Part shown: positions 1-8,010 of the stretch, piece by piece
How the letters are laid out: each line of letters starts with the position of its first letter
Position numbering within the stretch: position 1 is the stretch's first letter
DNA from: Bacteroidota bacterium
Lineage (GTDB): Bacteria > Bacteroidota > Bacteroidia > Flavobacteriales_E > Vicingaceae
DNA length: 64,000 bases
Reading direction: 5' to 3'
Assembly (NCBI GenBank): GCA_016183805.1
Contig: JACPDX010000065.1
Location: 1-64,000, forward strand
Translations under genes and position numbers: made by a program
The notes under the pieces: generated by a model
Database searches by the model: none
What the model saw: only the letters and a program-made list of their open reading frames with translations
What the model was told of the DNA's origin: nothing

Positions 1-1925
1 GTAATTGTCCTAAATGAATTGCTTAGCAATGCTACAGTAGTAAGAGCAACATCTTTTGATGATAATTGAATCTTCAATATATTATTGGTTTTATATTCTT
101 CAACTGTTAAACCATAATTTTTTGCTCTACCTTTTAATATTTCATCCGTCCAAATTCCAGTATCATAAACCAAATGTGGATGTAGCGTATTTACTCTAAT
201 TCCTTTTTCACCAAATTCTAGTGCAGCAATTCTACCCAACTGAGCCAAACCTGCTTTGGCTACCGAATAAGCCGCAGCTCCAGGTCCGGGAGCCGGAACA
301 TTTTTAGAACAAATAATTACAATTGCAGGGTCGATACCCAAAGAGAGGTAAGGATAACATAGTTTAAACAATTGTTGGTAGCTGGTCAAATTTATAGCTA
401 TGCTTTTATTCCAAGTATCCATGTTCATGTTGGCAATTGAATTACTTTCCGGGAATATCCCGGCATTGGCAACCAACATGTCCAAACCTCCAAAATGAGT
501 TACTGTTTGTTTGATAGCATTTTCTAATTCAGCTGTATTGGTTACATCACAAACTAACCCTAAAACATTCTTCGTATTAAAAATAGTGCTAATAGATGGA
601 TTAATATCGATTGCGGCAACAACAGCCCCTTCTTCAACTAATTTTTCAACACATGCTTTACCAATACCACTGGCAGCTCCGGTAACTAAAGCCACTTTTC
701 CTTGCATCTGTTTAGCATTACTGTTTTTTTTCAATTTCATTTGCTCCAATTCCCAATATTCCATTTCAAACAAATCACGTTTAGGAAGTGCAACAAATCC
801 TCCAAGTTGTTCTGCCTGAAAAATTGCTTTTATGGTATGTTGAGCAATGTCATTAATAATGTTACCATCTTTTACTGTTGTACCAAAAGATAGAGTTCCA
901 AATCCAGCCCACACAGCCCATCGAGGAGCCAAATCCAAACACGTTAGGTTTCCTGTATTGAATTCGTTAAAATAATTTTGGTACTCTTTAGCGTAATTTT
1001 GAATTGCATCATCAAAATTTCCTTTTATGATTGCCGGAGTTCTTTTTGTTCTGATGATGTGGTCTGGGGTTAAAGTTCCTTTATTACTAATGTCTGCAAC
1101 ATTAGGCAGTTTACTGAATGCTATGCTTCTCTCAGAGTTATCAAAGTGTGATAATACAGGTTTATTCATCAGTTTAGAAACGCTTAATCTAATCTTTGCA
1201 ATCTCAATAGGATCAACGGCTATTATATTCTTTTCAACCAATTGCTTAGAAGCATTTTTAGCAAGATATTCTTCTGCTTTGGTAACAATATCTATCATTT
1301 TGTCATAACTTACCTTAGCATCATCATGAAAAGTAAAAACACCATGATTTAACAAAATCATACCTTCTAATTTACCCCAATCCACACCTCTGGTTAAGTT
1401 GTAAATTTCTTTGGCTAAAATAAAGCCAGGCATCACGTAAGGAACGATGAGCATATTTTCCCCATAAAGTTCTTTGATAATTTCTTCTCCTTTTGGAGTA
1501 TTGGTAATTGTTACCACTGCATCAGCATGTGTATGATCAACAAACTTAAACGGGATAACAGCATGTAAAATAGCTTCAATTGATGCGTTTGGTGCTGAGG
1601 GATTGGTCATTGCCATTCGTTGGTATTTTACCATCTCCACGTCGCTCAACTCATCCAGTTCTGCCAATTGCAATAAGTTGTTCAACTTAACGGGAGCAAA
1701 TCCTGCTGCTTCAATTGTACCCAAATCCCATCCACTACCTTTTACATAAATAATATCTTCTTCTTCGCCAAATATGTTAGTTTCCTTTACTTTAACGGAG
1801 GTATTTCCTCCACCATGCAAAACTAAATCTTCTTCCTGCCCTAATAACCGAGAAGTATAAACCCTTAATTTTACCAAGTCATTACCTGATTGATTGGCAT
1901 CTTCTTCGTTCCATAAATTCTTCAT
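1..1925 (-). CDS. Class II aldolase / short-chain dehydrogenase fusion (partial, C-terminus outside window)
   Basis: The gene reads right to left from an ATG at 1923-1925 and is still open at base 1, so the last part of the protein is missing. The N-terminal ~400 residues look like a class II (zinc-type) sugar-phosphate aldolase: a glycine-rich GGGNTS phosphate-binding stretch, VKGSGWDL, and VDHTHADAV with metal-binding histidines, later LLNHGVFTFH. After a linker comes a short-chain dehydrogenase: TGAASGIG nucleotide-binding motif, VANAG, a catalytic serine in IICSKN and YSVAK as the Tyr-x3-Lys pair. The fusion is the family often annotated as rhamnulose-1-phosphate aldolase/dehydrogenase, in which the aldehyde released by the aldolase is handled by the second domain. 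It follows mtnA by 44 bases, so a role in cleaving a methylthioribulose or 5-deoxyribulose 1-phosphate is as plausible as rhamnose catabolism. No rhamnose gene is visible in the window. Confidence 0.85.
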   Translation of the reverse strand, partial: MKNLWNEEDANQSGNDLVKLRVYTSRLLGQEEDLVLHGGGNTSVKVKETNIFGEEEDIIYVKGSGWDLGTIEAAGFAPVKLNNLLQLAELDELSDVEMVKYQRMAMTNPSAPNASIEAILHAVIPFKFVDHTHADAVVTITNTPKGEEIIKELYGENMLIVPYVMPGFILAKEIYNLTRGVDWGKLEGMILLNHGVFTFHDDAKVSYDKMIDIVTKAEEYLAKNASKQLVEKNIIAVDPIEIAKIRLSVSKLMNKPVLSHFDNSERSIAFSKLPNVADISNKGTLTPDHIIRTKRTPAIIKGNFDDAIQNYAKEYQNYFNEFNTGNLTCLDLAPRWAVWAGFGTLSFGTTVKDGNIINDIAQHTIKAIFQAEQLGGFVALPKRDLFEMEYWELEQMKLKKNSNAKQMQGKVALVTGAASGIGKACVEKLVEEGAVVAAIDINPSISTIFNTKNVLGLVCDVTNTAELENAIKQTVTHFGGLDMLVANAGIFPESNSIANMNMDTWNKSIAINLTSYQQLFKLCYPYLSLGIDPAIVIICSKNVPAPGPGAAAYSVAKAGLAQLGRIAALEFGEKGIRVNTLHPHLVYDTGIWTDEILKGRAKNYGLTVEEYKTNNILKIQLSSKDVALTTVALLSNSFRTI

Positions 1926-1969
1926 GTGGTGTTCAAATTTTGTGATGATTCAAAAGTAATTCTTTTATT

Positions 1970-3076
1970 CTAAAATTTTTCGGGGAACCATTTTCTAATT
2001 CCTTCTTCCGAGGCATCACAAACACCTCTTTCGGTAATCAAACCTGTAACCAAACGTGCTGGAGTTACATCAAAACCGTAATTCATGGCAGGAGTAGTTT
2101 CAGGGCAAATTAATACCGATTTTATTTCACCATTTTCTAATCCTTGAATATATTTTACTTCATTTTCATCACGAGTTTCAATAGGTATATTTTTGATACC
2201 GTCAACCATAGTAAAATCTAATGTTGAAGAAGGTAATGCTACATAAAATGGGACGTTATTATCGTATGCAGCTAACGCTTTTAGGTACGTTCCAATTTTG
2301 TTTGCCACATCCCCATTTCGTGTTGTTCTGTCTGAACCAACTATTACTAAATCAACCATTCCATGCTGCATTAAATGTCCACCGGTGTTGTCGTTTATTA
2401 AAGTATGCGGTACTCCTTGTTGATTCAACTCAAAAGCAGTCAGGTTAGCTCCTTGATTTCTTGGTCGAGTTTCATCCACCCAAACATGCACTTTAATTCC
2501 AGCTTGATTTGCTTGATAAATTGCTGAAGTTGCTGTTCCCCAATCAACAGTAGCTAACCAACCAGCATTACAATGGGTTAAGATATTAACCGTTTTACCT
2601 TTTTTATTTTTTGCAATTTCTTGAATCAATTTTAGCCCATGTTGACCGATATGGTAACAAATGTCAATATCTTCTTGCTTTATCTCTTCTGCTCTTTTTA
2701 AAGCAATTTTTATTTTCTCTTCTGCATCATCTGTTTTATTAATCACCATTAACATTTCAGAAATTGCCCAAGCTAAATTAACTGCTGTTGGGCGAGTTGC
2801 GTTTAATTTTTGAGCAACTTCATTTAGATAGGTTTTAGCATCCAATTTATCTTTTGCTTCAACACATCCCAAATACATCCCATAAGCTGCTGTAACACCA
2901 ATTAAAGGAGCTCCACGAACCACCATTTCTTTTATTGCATAGACTACTTCATCCGTAGTTTTAATCGAAACTATTTCAATTTTATGAGGCAGAACCCTTT
3001 GGTCGATAACATCAACAACAAAAGGATTTTGTATATTTAACCAAATGGCATGATGATGTTTTCCGTTAATATTCAT
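1970..3076 (-). CDS. mtnA: S-methyl-5-thioribose-1-phosphate isomerase
   Basis: This 368-residue protein matches MtnA along its length. It converts S-methyl-5-thioribose 1-phosphate (and in relatives 5-deoxyribose 1-phosphate) to the ribulose 1-phosphate in the cytosol. Visible hallmarks are VVRGAPLIGVTAAYG near residue 52, the catalytic-cysteine region LTHCNAGWLAT near residue 166, the WVDETRPRNQGANLTAFEL stretch and GSDRTTRNGDVANKIGTY with the catalytic aspartate. eIF2B-like regulatory subunits share the fold but not this combination. The start overlaps the end of the upstream HAD gene by 11 bases, and the aldolase fusion follows, giving a three-gene operon of phosphatase, isomerase and aldolase. 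No mtnB, mtnC or mtnD of the classical methionine salvage pathway is seen here. Confidence 0.93.
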   Translation of the reverse strand: MNINGKHHHAIWLNIQNPFVVDVIDQRVLPHKIEIVSIKTTDEVVYAIKEMVVRGAPLIGVTAAYGMYLGCVEAKDKLDAKTYLNEVAQKLNATRPTAVNLAWAISEMLMVINKTDDAEEKIKIALKRAEEIKQEDIDICYHIGQHGLKLIQEIAKNKKGKTVNILTHCNAGWLATVDWGTATSAIYQANQAGIKVHVWVDETRPRNQGANLTAFELNQQGVPHTLINDNTGGHLMQHGMVDLVIVGSDRTTRNGDVANKIGTYLKALAAYDNNVPFYVALPSSTLDFTMVDGIKNIPIETRDENEVKYIQGLENGEIKSVLICPETTPAMNYGFDVTPARLVTGLITERGVCDASEEGIRKWFPEKF

Positions 3077-3692
3077 TAAATAAGGTTGTTAGTGTTTCAT
3101 TATTATTTGAATCTAAATGATAAGTTCTAATACCAAGTGTTGATGCTGCATTGATATGCTCTAATGAATCATCAATAAACAATGTATTTTCCGGTTTTAA
3201 ATGAGCATCAAGTAAAAGATTTTCAAAAATTTCTTGATTTGGTTTTCTTAAACCAATTCGATAGGAAAGATATGCTTTTTTAAACAATGATTCAAATGTT
3301 CCGTTTTTCGATACTTTTTGGTACTGATTTTCAATAGTCAGATAATGTAACTCGTTGGTGTTACTTAATAAAAACACATTATACTTTTTAGAAAGATTCT
3401 TAATTAAATCTATTCTTTCCAAAGGAATGTCAAGCAACATTTTGTTCCATGCTTCTATAATTTGATTTTCATTGATGAATGGATTAAAGGCTTTGAAAAA
3501 CTGAAGAAATTCAGCAGTTGAAATCTGGTTTGTTTCGTATTTCTCGAAGAGTTGTTGGGTTTGTGATTTTTCTAGAATTTCGTTGTGATTGATTGGAAAT
3601 AATTGTTGAAAAGCTTTAGTTGTTAATTCTTGATTTAGGTTAATGATTACACCTCCCAAATCTAAAATAATATTTTCTATTCCTTTTAACAT
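3066..3692 (-). CDS. HAD-superfamily phosphatase (YihX-like, subfamily IA)
   Basis: This 208-residue protein has the HAD motifs in order: DLGGVI near residue 11 (nucleophile Asp), LLSNTNE near residue 109 (motif II), a lysine in LRKPNQEIF (motif III) and FIDDSLEHINAA (motif IV). The pattern DLGGVI and the LSNTN motif resemble E. coli YihX, a sugar-phosphate phosphatase. It is the first gene of the HAD-mtnA-aldolase operon and overlaps mtnA by 11 bases. A sugar 1-phosphate phosphatase role is inferred from family and context; the substrate is not readable from the sequence. Confidence 0.8.
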   Translation of the reverse strand: MLKGIENIILDLGGVIINLNQELTTKAFQQLFPINHNEILEKSQTQQLFEKYETNQISTAEFLQFFKAFNPFINENQIIEAWNKMLLDIPLERIDLIKNLSKKYNVFLLSNTNELHYLTIENQYQKVSKNGTFESLFKKAYLSYRIGLRKPNQEIFENLLLDAHLKPENTLFIDDSLEHINAASTLGIRTYHLDSNNNETLTTLFNEY

Positions 3693-3718
3693 TTATAAAA
3701 ATGTAATGAAATTAAAAA

Positions 3719-3739
3719 AGTCTTGTGTATTACAAGACT
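3719..3739 (-). terminator. Intrinsic terminator after the CAT tRNA
   Basis: An 8-bp perfect stem (AGTCTTGT / ACAAGACT) with a 5-base loop is flanked by T-runs on both sides. It can end the minus-strand tRNA transcript, and possibly plus-strand transcription as well. Confidence 0.75.
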
Positions 3740-3746
3740 TTTTTTG

Positions 3747-3820
3747 TGGGCCCACTTGGAATCGAACCAAGCACCTACTGATTATGAGTCAGTTGCTCTA
3801 ACCGAATGAGCTATAGGCCC
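3747..3820 (-). tRNA. tRNA with CAT anticodon (tRNA-Ile2 likely, tRNA-Met possible)
   Basis: The 74-base cloverleaf reads right to left, with a 7-bp acceptor stem starting GGGCCTA, a normal D-arm, the anticodon loop CTCATAA with anticodon CAT, and a T-arm containing GGTTCGATTCC. CCA is not encoded; the discriminator is A. A CAT anticodon can belong to elongator Met or to the Ile tRNA whose C34 is changed to lysidine by TilS. Positions 4 and 5 form C-G pairs, a feature of the E. coli TilS substrate and not of its elongator tRNA-Met, so I favour tRNA-Ile2. It is not the initiator, because base 1 is paired. Confidence 0.9.
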
Positions 3821-3846
3821 TTTTATCCGTCAGCTGACGGATAAAA
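3821..3846. repeat. 26-bp perfect palindrome abutting the tRNA 5' end
   Basis: A perfect 26-base palindrome centred on the PvuII-like CAGCTG, with core TCCGTCAGCTGACGGA. It begins exactly at the base before the tRNA. With the promoter proposed at 3856-3886 it would lie in the 5' leader of the pre-tRNA. The same 16-base core occurs at 27221-27236 and 27687-27702, both inside initiator-tRNA fragments. Confidence 0.85.
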
Positions 3847-3855
3847 TTAAGGTTG

Positions 3856-3886
3856 CAATTTTACGTATTTGTTAGTTAATTACCAA
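3856..3886 (-). promoter_or_regulatory. Bacteroidota-type promoter for the CAT tRNA
   Basis: On the minus strand TTG (3884-3886) and TAAAATTG (3856-3863) are separated by 20 bases. This fits TTG-N20-TAnnTTTG with one mismatch. Transcription would start near 3850 and run into the tRNA. Confidence 0.5.
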
Positions 3887-3898
3887 TAAATAGCAATA

Positions 3899-4480
3899 CT
3901 ATTTTACTATTTTTAAAAACTGAATCAACTTTTTTGTAGATACTGCCCGATGGCTCATAGTGTTTTTAACTTCTAAATTCATTTCAGAATAAGTGCTGTC
4001 ATAACCCTTTGGTTTAAAAATAGGGTCGTAGCCAAAACCTTCCGAACCACTTTTCTCTCTTGTAATTTCTCCCTTAACAATGCCTTCAAAACAGGTTAGC
4101 TTTCCATCAATAATTAAGGCGATAACCGTTTTAAATTGTGCTTTTCTATTTGATTTTTCTTTCAGTTTTTCTAATACTTTGTTCATATTGTCTTCAGGAT
4201 TTTTTTGTTCACCAGCATACCGAGCAGAATAAACTCCCGGTTCTCCGTTTAAGGCTTCAATTTCTAGACCTGTATCGTCAGCAAAACAGTCGTAGCCGTA
4301 TTTTTTATAGATATATTCTGCCTTCTGAATGGCATTACCCTTAATGGTATCGGCTGTTTCAGGAATTTCTTCTAAACATCCAATATCCTCTAAATTCAAT
4401 AATTCAATAGAATTACCTATTAAATGCTTTATTTCTTTAATTTTATTTTTGTTATTTGTAGCGAAAATCAGTTTTAACAT
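3899..4480 (-). CDS. rdgB: dITP/XTP pyrophosphatase (RdgB/HAM1 family)
   Basis: This 193-residue protein is a full-length non-canonical purine nucleoside triphosphate pyrophosphatase that removes dITP and XTP from the nucleotide pool. Diagnostic stretches are FATNNKNKIKEI at the N-terminus (substrate and phosphate binding), ADDTGLEIEALNGEPGVYSARYAG near residue 67 with the metal-binding aspartates, SGSEGFGYDPIF near residue 143, and a C-terminal SHR motif. The ATG at 4478-4480 lies back to back with the proposed TTG start of wecE at 4482. The two genes therefore diverge with essentially no space between them, and their promoters must sit inside each other's coding region. Confidence 0.95.
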   Translation of the reverse strand: MLKLIFATNNKNKIKEIKHLIGNSIELLNLEDIGCLEEIPETADTIKGNAIQKAEYIYKKYGYDCFADDTGLEIEALNGEPGVYSARYAGEQKNPEDNMNKVLEKLKEKSNRKAQFKTVIALIIDGKLTCFEGIVKGEITREKSGSEGFGYDPIFKPKGYDSTYSEMNLEVKNTMSHRAVSTKKLIQFLKIVK

Positions 4481-4481
4481 T

Positions 4482-5612
4482 TTGAAAATTCCTTTTAATA
4501 TACCTTTTATTTCTGGAAACGAAGTTACTTACTTAAATGAAGTAATTGGTGAAAAAGTCTTTTCATCACCAGGTAAATTTGCAAAAAAATGTGAAAAAGA
4601 ATTGTCAAAAATCACTCATTGTACTGACATTCGACTTACCACAAGTTGTACTTCAGCCCTTGAATTAGCTGCATTGGCTATCGAAATAAAGCCTAAAGAT
4701 GAAGTTATCTTACCCTCATTTACCTTTGTTTCCTCTGCAAATGCTTTTGCCCTTAGAGGAGCTAAATTGGTTTTTGTAGATATTAATCCAAAAACCATGT
4801 GTTTGGACGAAAGTTTATTGGAAAAAGCAATTACGCCAAAAACCAAAGCTATCGTTTTAGTGCATTATGCCGGATTAACCGAAAATATTGAAAAAGTTGT
4901 TGAAGTTTGTAAAAAGAACAATCTCTTTTTAATTGAAGATGCGGCTCAAAGTATTGATTCCTATTATAAAAATCAGCACCTAGGAACATTTGGAGATTTG
5001 GGTTGTTTCAGTTTTCACGACACCAAAAATATTCATTGCGGAGAGGGTGGTTCAATTTTAATCAACAACAAAAATTTGGTTAAAAAAGTGGATGTTATTC
5101 TTGAAAAAGGCACCAATCGTGCTGCTTTTTTAGCAGGAAAAACAGACAACTACACTTGGCAAAGTTTAGGTTCTAGCTATGGGTTGAGTGAAATCAATGC
5201 TGCTTTTTTATATGCTCAACTTCAAGAACTAAAATTGGTAACTAAAAAAAGAAAAGAGCTTTATAAATTATACCAGAAAAATCTTCTGCCTCTAAAACAA
5301 AAAGGATTCATTGATTTTCCGGAATCCCAAAACAACCATAATGCCCATATCTTTTTCATTAAAGTCGAAAATAAAATAGTAAGAGACCAATTGATTCATC
5401 ACTTGAAAGAATCAGGAATTAGTGCTTATTTTCACTATTCGCCATTACATTTGAGTGAAATGGGAAAACAATATCCATTTATTAGTTCTGGAAAGGATTT
5501 TAGTAAGGAAGAAAGTGAAAAGGTTGTGAGGTTGCCTTTGTTTTATGGGTTAACGGAAAATGAAATTGAATTGGTTAGTAAAGGAATTAAACAATTTTTT
5601 GAAATTAGATGA
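4482..5612 (+). CDS. wecE: dTDP-4-amino-4,6-dideoxygalactose transaminase (DegT/DnrJ family)
   Basis: This PLP enzyme of the sugar aminotransferase class makes dTDP-Fuc4N-type sugars for surface polysaccharide. I start it at the TTG at 4482, giving 376 residues beginning MKIPFNIPFISGNE, which matches the usual WecE/RffA N-terminus and length; the upstream open frame overlaps rdgB on the other strand. Visible features are TTSCTSALELAAL, the internal aldimine lysine in SFHDTKNIHCGEGG near residue 181, and GTNRAAFLAG followed by YTWQSLGSSYGLSEINAA, a stretch characteristic of RffA. The stop overlaps the start of the next gene by four bases (ATGA), so the two are translationally coupled. Confidence 0.88.
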   Translation: MKIPFNIPFISGNEVTYLNEVIGEKVFSSPGKFAKKCEKELSKITHCTDIRLTTSCTSALELAALAIEIKPKDEVILPSFTFVSSANAFALRGAKLVFVDINPKTMCLDESLLEKAITPKTKAIVLVHYAGLTENIEKVVEVCKKNNLFLIEDAAQSIDSYYKNQHLGTFGDLGCFSFHDTKNIHCGEGGSILINNKNLVKKVDVILEKGTNRAAFLAGKTDNYTWQSLGSSYGLSEINAAFLYAQLQELKLVTKKRKELYKLYQKNLLPLKQKGFIDFPESQNNHNAHIFFIKVENKIVRDQLIHHLKESGISAYFHYSPLHLSEMGKQYPFISSGKDFSKEESEKVVRLPLFYGLTENEIELVSKGIKQFFEIR

Positions 5613-6931
5613 TTCCACAACTAGGTTTATATGATTTTGTTTTAGCATTCCTTTACTTGTTTGTTATTTACGTTTTTGCTTTGTTTTATGTTCGAGTAAA
5701 AAAACAAGAAAATCCGGAATACAAATACTTTCTATGGGCATTGTCGACAAAACTTTTTGGAGGAATTTTTTTTGCTTTGTTTTCCATTTATTATTATAAA
5801 GGTGGTGATTCTATATTTTATTTTTTAGCTTCCATTGGGAGAGTGGATCGTGTTTTATACGGTTCTTTAGATAATATTAAAATACTTTTTACTCCAGGAC
5901 AAATATTAGATGAACTTAGTTATGGATATAATTATATTTTTGATACCTCCGATGGTTTTACTATGGCAGTTAACACTATTTTGATGGTAATTTTAGGGAT
6001 GGGAAATTACCTATTAACTTCTATTTTATTTGCGTTTGTTTCGTTTTTTGGGCTTTGGTTTGGTTACTCAAACATGACTAAAATATATCCTTATGCATCA
6101 AAGTCAATGCTTATTGGATTTTTTTTTATACCTACGGCTATCTTATGGAGCTCCGGCATATTAAAAGATACTATAACACAAGGAATTATTGGATGGTTAT
6201 TATATTCCGTTTCCAATATTGTAATTTTTAATCGAAAAAAGATATTAAGTATAATTATTATCATACTTGGTGCTTTCATTTTATTTAAATTAAAACCATA
6301 TATACTTTATGTGTTAATTCCTTGTTTTTTTATATGGATACAATCCAGCTCTAAAGAGTTGATAAAAGGATCTTTTATTAGAATAATTATATTACCTGTG
6401 TTAATGTCTGTACTTTTGATTTCGGGCTATTTTTTGACCACTTCTTTATCACAAGATGCGGGAAAATATAGTTTAGAAAATGTAGATCAAACTCTTCAAG
6501 GGTTTCGTGGTTGGCATACCTATTTAGCGGAAACTAGAGACCAATCAGGATATACCTTAAGTGAATTTGATTTGACTCCTACAGGTTTACTTAAAATCGC
6601 TCCAGAAGCTTTAAATGTAACCTTTTTTAGACCCTATTTGTGGGAGGCAAGAAATCTACCCACTTTATTAGGTGCATTTGAAGGGTTGGTTCTTTTTATT
6701 TTTTTTATTTATTTGATTTTTAAACTTCGACTTCTATTTTTTAAGTTGCTTTTTAAAAGCAATGAAGCTTTCTTTATGATGCTCTTTGCGATTATTTTTG
6801 GAGTTGTGGTTGGCATCAGCTCCTACAATTTTGGGGCATTATCAAGGTACAAAATACCTGCGGAGATGTTTTTTGTTCTAAGTTTGACTATTATCTATTC
6901 CAGATATAAAGAAGGTAATAGGCATAATTAG
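5609..6931 (+). CDS. Polytopic membrane protein, possible O-antigen polymerase (Wzy-like)
   Basis: This 440-residue protein is dominated by hydrophobic helices, roughly ten or more, with short polar loops and a larger extracytoplasmic loop around residues 285-345 (GKYSLENVDQTLQGFRGWHTY region). No enzyme motif is recognisable. Its position, size and topology fit the highly divergent Wzy polysaccharide polymerases, and no other Wzy candidate is present in the locus. It is coupled to wecE by a 4-base overlap and converges on the glycosyltransferase operon with a 4-base overlap at the far end. The polymerase role is inferred from context only. Confidence 0.55.
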   Translation: MIPQLGLYDFVLAFLYLFVIYVFALFYVRVKKQENPEYKYFLWALSTKLFGGIFFALFSIYYYKGGDSIFYFLASIGRVDRVLYGSLDNIKILFTPGQILDELSYGYNYIFDTSDGFTMAVNTILMVILGMGNYLLTSILFAFVSFFGLWFGYSNMTKIYPYASKSMLIGFFFIPTAILWSSGILKDTITQGIIGWLLYSVSNIVIFNRKKILSIIIIILGAFILFKLKPYILYVLIPCFFIWIQSSSKELIKGSFIRIIILPVLMSVLLISGYFLTTSLSQDAGKYSLENVDQTLQGFRGWHTYLAETRDQSGYTLSEFDLTPTGLLKIAPEALNVTFFRPYLWEARNLPTLLGAFEGLVLFIFFIYLIFKLRLLFFKLLFKSNEAFFMMLFAIIFGVVVGISSYNFGALSRYKIPAEMFFVLSLTIIYSRYKEGNRHN

Positions 6932-8010
6932 TTGCCTTGAAGAACGCTTAGATATTTCCCTTTATTAGCTTCTAATGAATATTTTTCAACTATAGATTTT
7001 CTTGCAGCAAAACCTAATTCTTTACGGAGAATCTCAGAAGTTATTAGCTTTTCTATTTTATCTTTCCATTCATTATAATCATACGGCTTAATCAAGAATC
7101 CGTTCTCTTCATTTTTGATTACTCTAAAATTTGCCCCTAAAGCCGTCGCAACTGTTGGTATTCCTAATGCCATGTATTGAATAGCTTTAAGTCCACTTTT
7201 CCCATACACCCATTCTTCATCAGGAAGTGGATACAATCCTATATCAAATTTTTGCAAAATATTAATTTCTATATTTTCAGCCCAATCGTACGCTTCTACA
7301 TTTACCCCTGAAATTTGAAAGGAAGCATCACCCATCACAATTAATTTATAATCATATTTTTCTGCCAAATCTTTTAACACATCTTGGATTAAGTATAAAT
7401 ATTTTGAAGTGCTATGGCTACCACTCCACCCTAAAATAATTTGATGGTCATTCTTATAGGTATTTACAGGTATGTATTTATTTGTGGTATCAACAGTACT
7501 AGAAATATCTGTAGTATTAATATTATATTGTTTAACAAATTCGTCAAGTTTGGGAGTACAGGTAATCACATGATTTGCTGATTTCATTAAATAAATCATC
7601 TTTTCTTTTCCTTTCAAAACCTGCCAAAACTTATTAGCATCACTTGAATGTCCCAAAAAAACCATGTCATCGATATCGTAAATTAACCTTTTAGAAAGCA
7701 GTTTAACCATTTTTTCATAAAGAGGCGAACCAAAAGGTGTCCCCCATAAAAAAACGTATGTAACATCATAAAAAGGCAACTGAAATAAATTAACAATTCT
7801 TTGTAAGTATCCAACAATAGTCCAAAATACTTTTTCCAGAATGTAGCCCTTTTTATACACTATATTCCAAAATCTGAGCGTCATAAAAGGTGATACCGTA
7901 ATTTCGTAGCCATTCTCTTTCCAATTACTAAAATACTGCTCGTATTTTAATCGTTGTCCAGGGGCGACACTTTCCGGATGAGGACAAAGTATTATAATTT
8001 TTTTACCCAT
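6928..8010 (-). CDS. Glycosyltransferase family 4
   Basis: A 360-residue GT-B fold glycosyltransferase. The N-terminal domain starts IIILCPHPESVAPGQR. The C-terminal domain has LGWSGSHSTSKYL near residue 193 and the family 4 donor-site region YGKSGLKAIQYMALGIPTVAT near residue 266, including the conserved small residues before the acidic position. It presumably transfers one sugar of the repeat unit on the cytoplasmic face of the inner membrane. It is the last gene of the 12-gene minus-strand operon, overlapping the methyltransferase upstream of it by 8 bases. Confidence 0.85.
   Translation of the reverse strand: MGKKIIILCPHPESVAPGQRLKYEQYFSNWKENGYEITVSPFMTLRFWNIVYKKGYILEKVFWTIVGYLQRIVNLFQLPFYDVTYVFLWGTPFGSPLYEKMVKLLSKRLIYDIDDMVFLGHSSDANKFWQVLKGKEKMIYLMKSANHVITCTPKLDEFVKQYNINTTDISSTVDTTNKYIPVNTYKNDHQIILGWSGSHSTSKYLYLIQDVLKDLAEKYDYKLIVMGDASFQISGVNVEAYDWAENIEINILQKFDIGLYPLPDEEWVYGKSGLKAIQYMALGIPTVATALGANFRVIKNEENGFLIKPYDYNEWKDKIEKLITSEILRKELGFAARKSIVEKYSLEANKGKYLSVLQGN

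Noticed and set aside
511-1308. Plus-strand reading frames of 60-100 residues opposite the aldolase fusion
   Set aside because: They are antisense to a clearly coding minus-strand gene and show no domain features.
4329-4481. An ATG start for wecE at 4329
   Set aside because: It would overlap rdgB on the other strand by 150 bases and add a non-family N-terminus; the TTG at 4482 gives the normal start and length.
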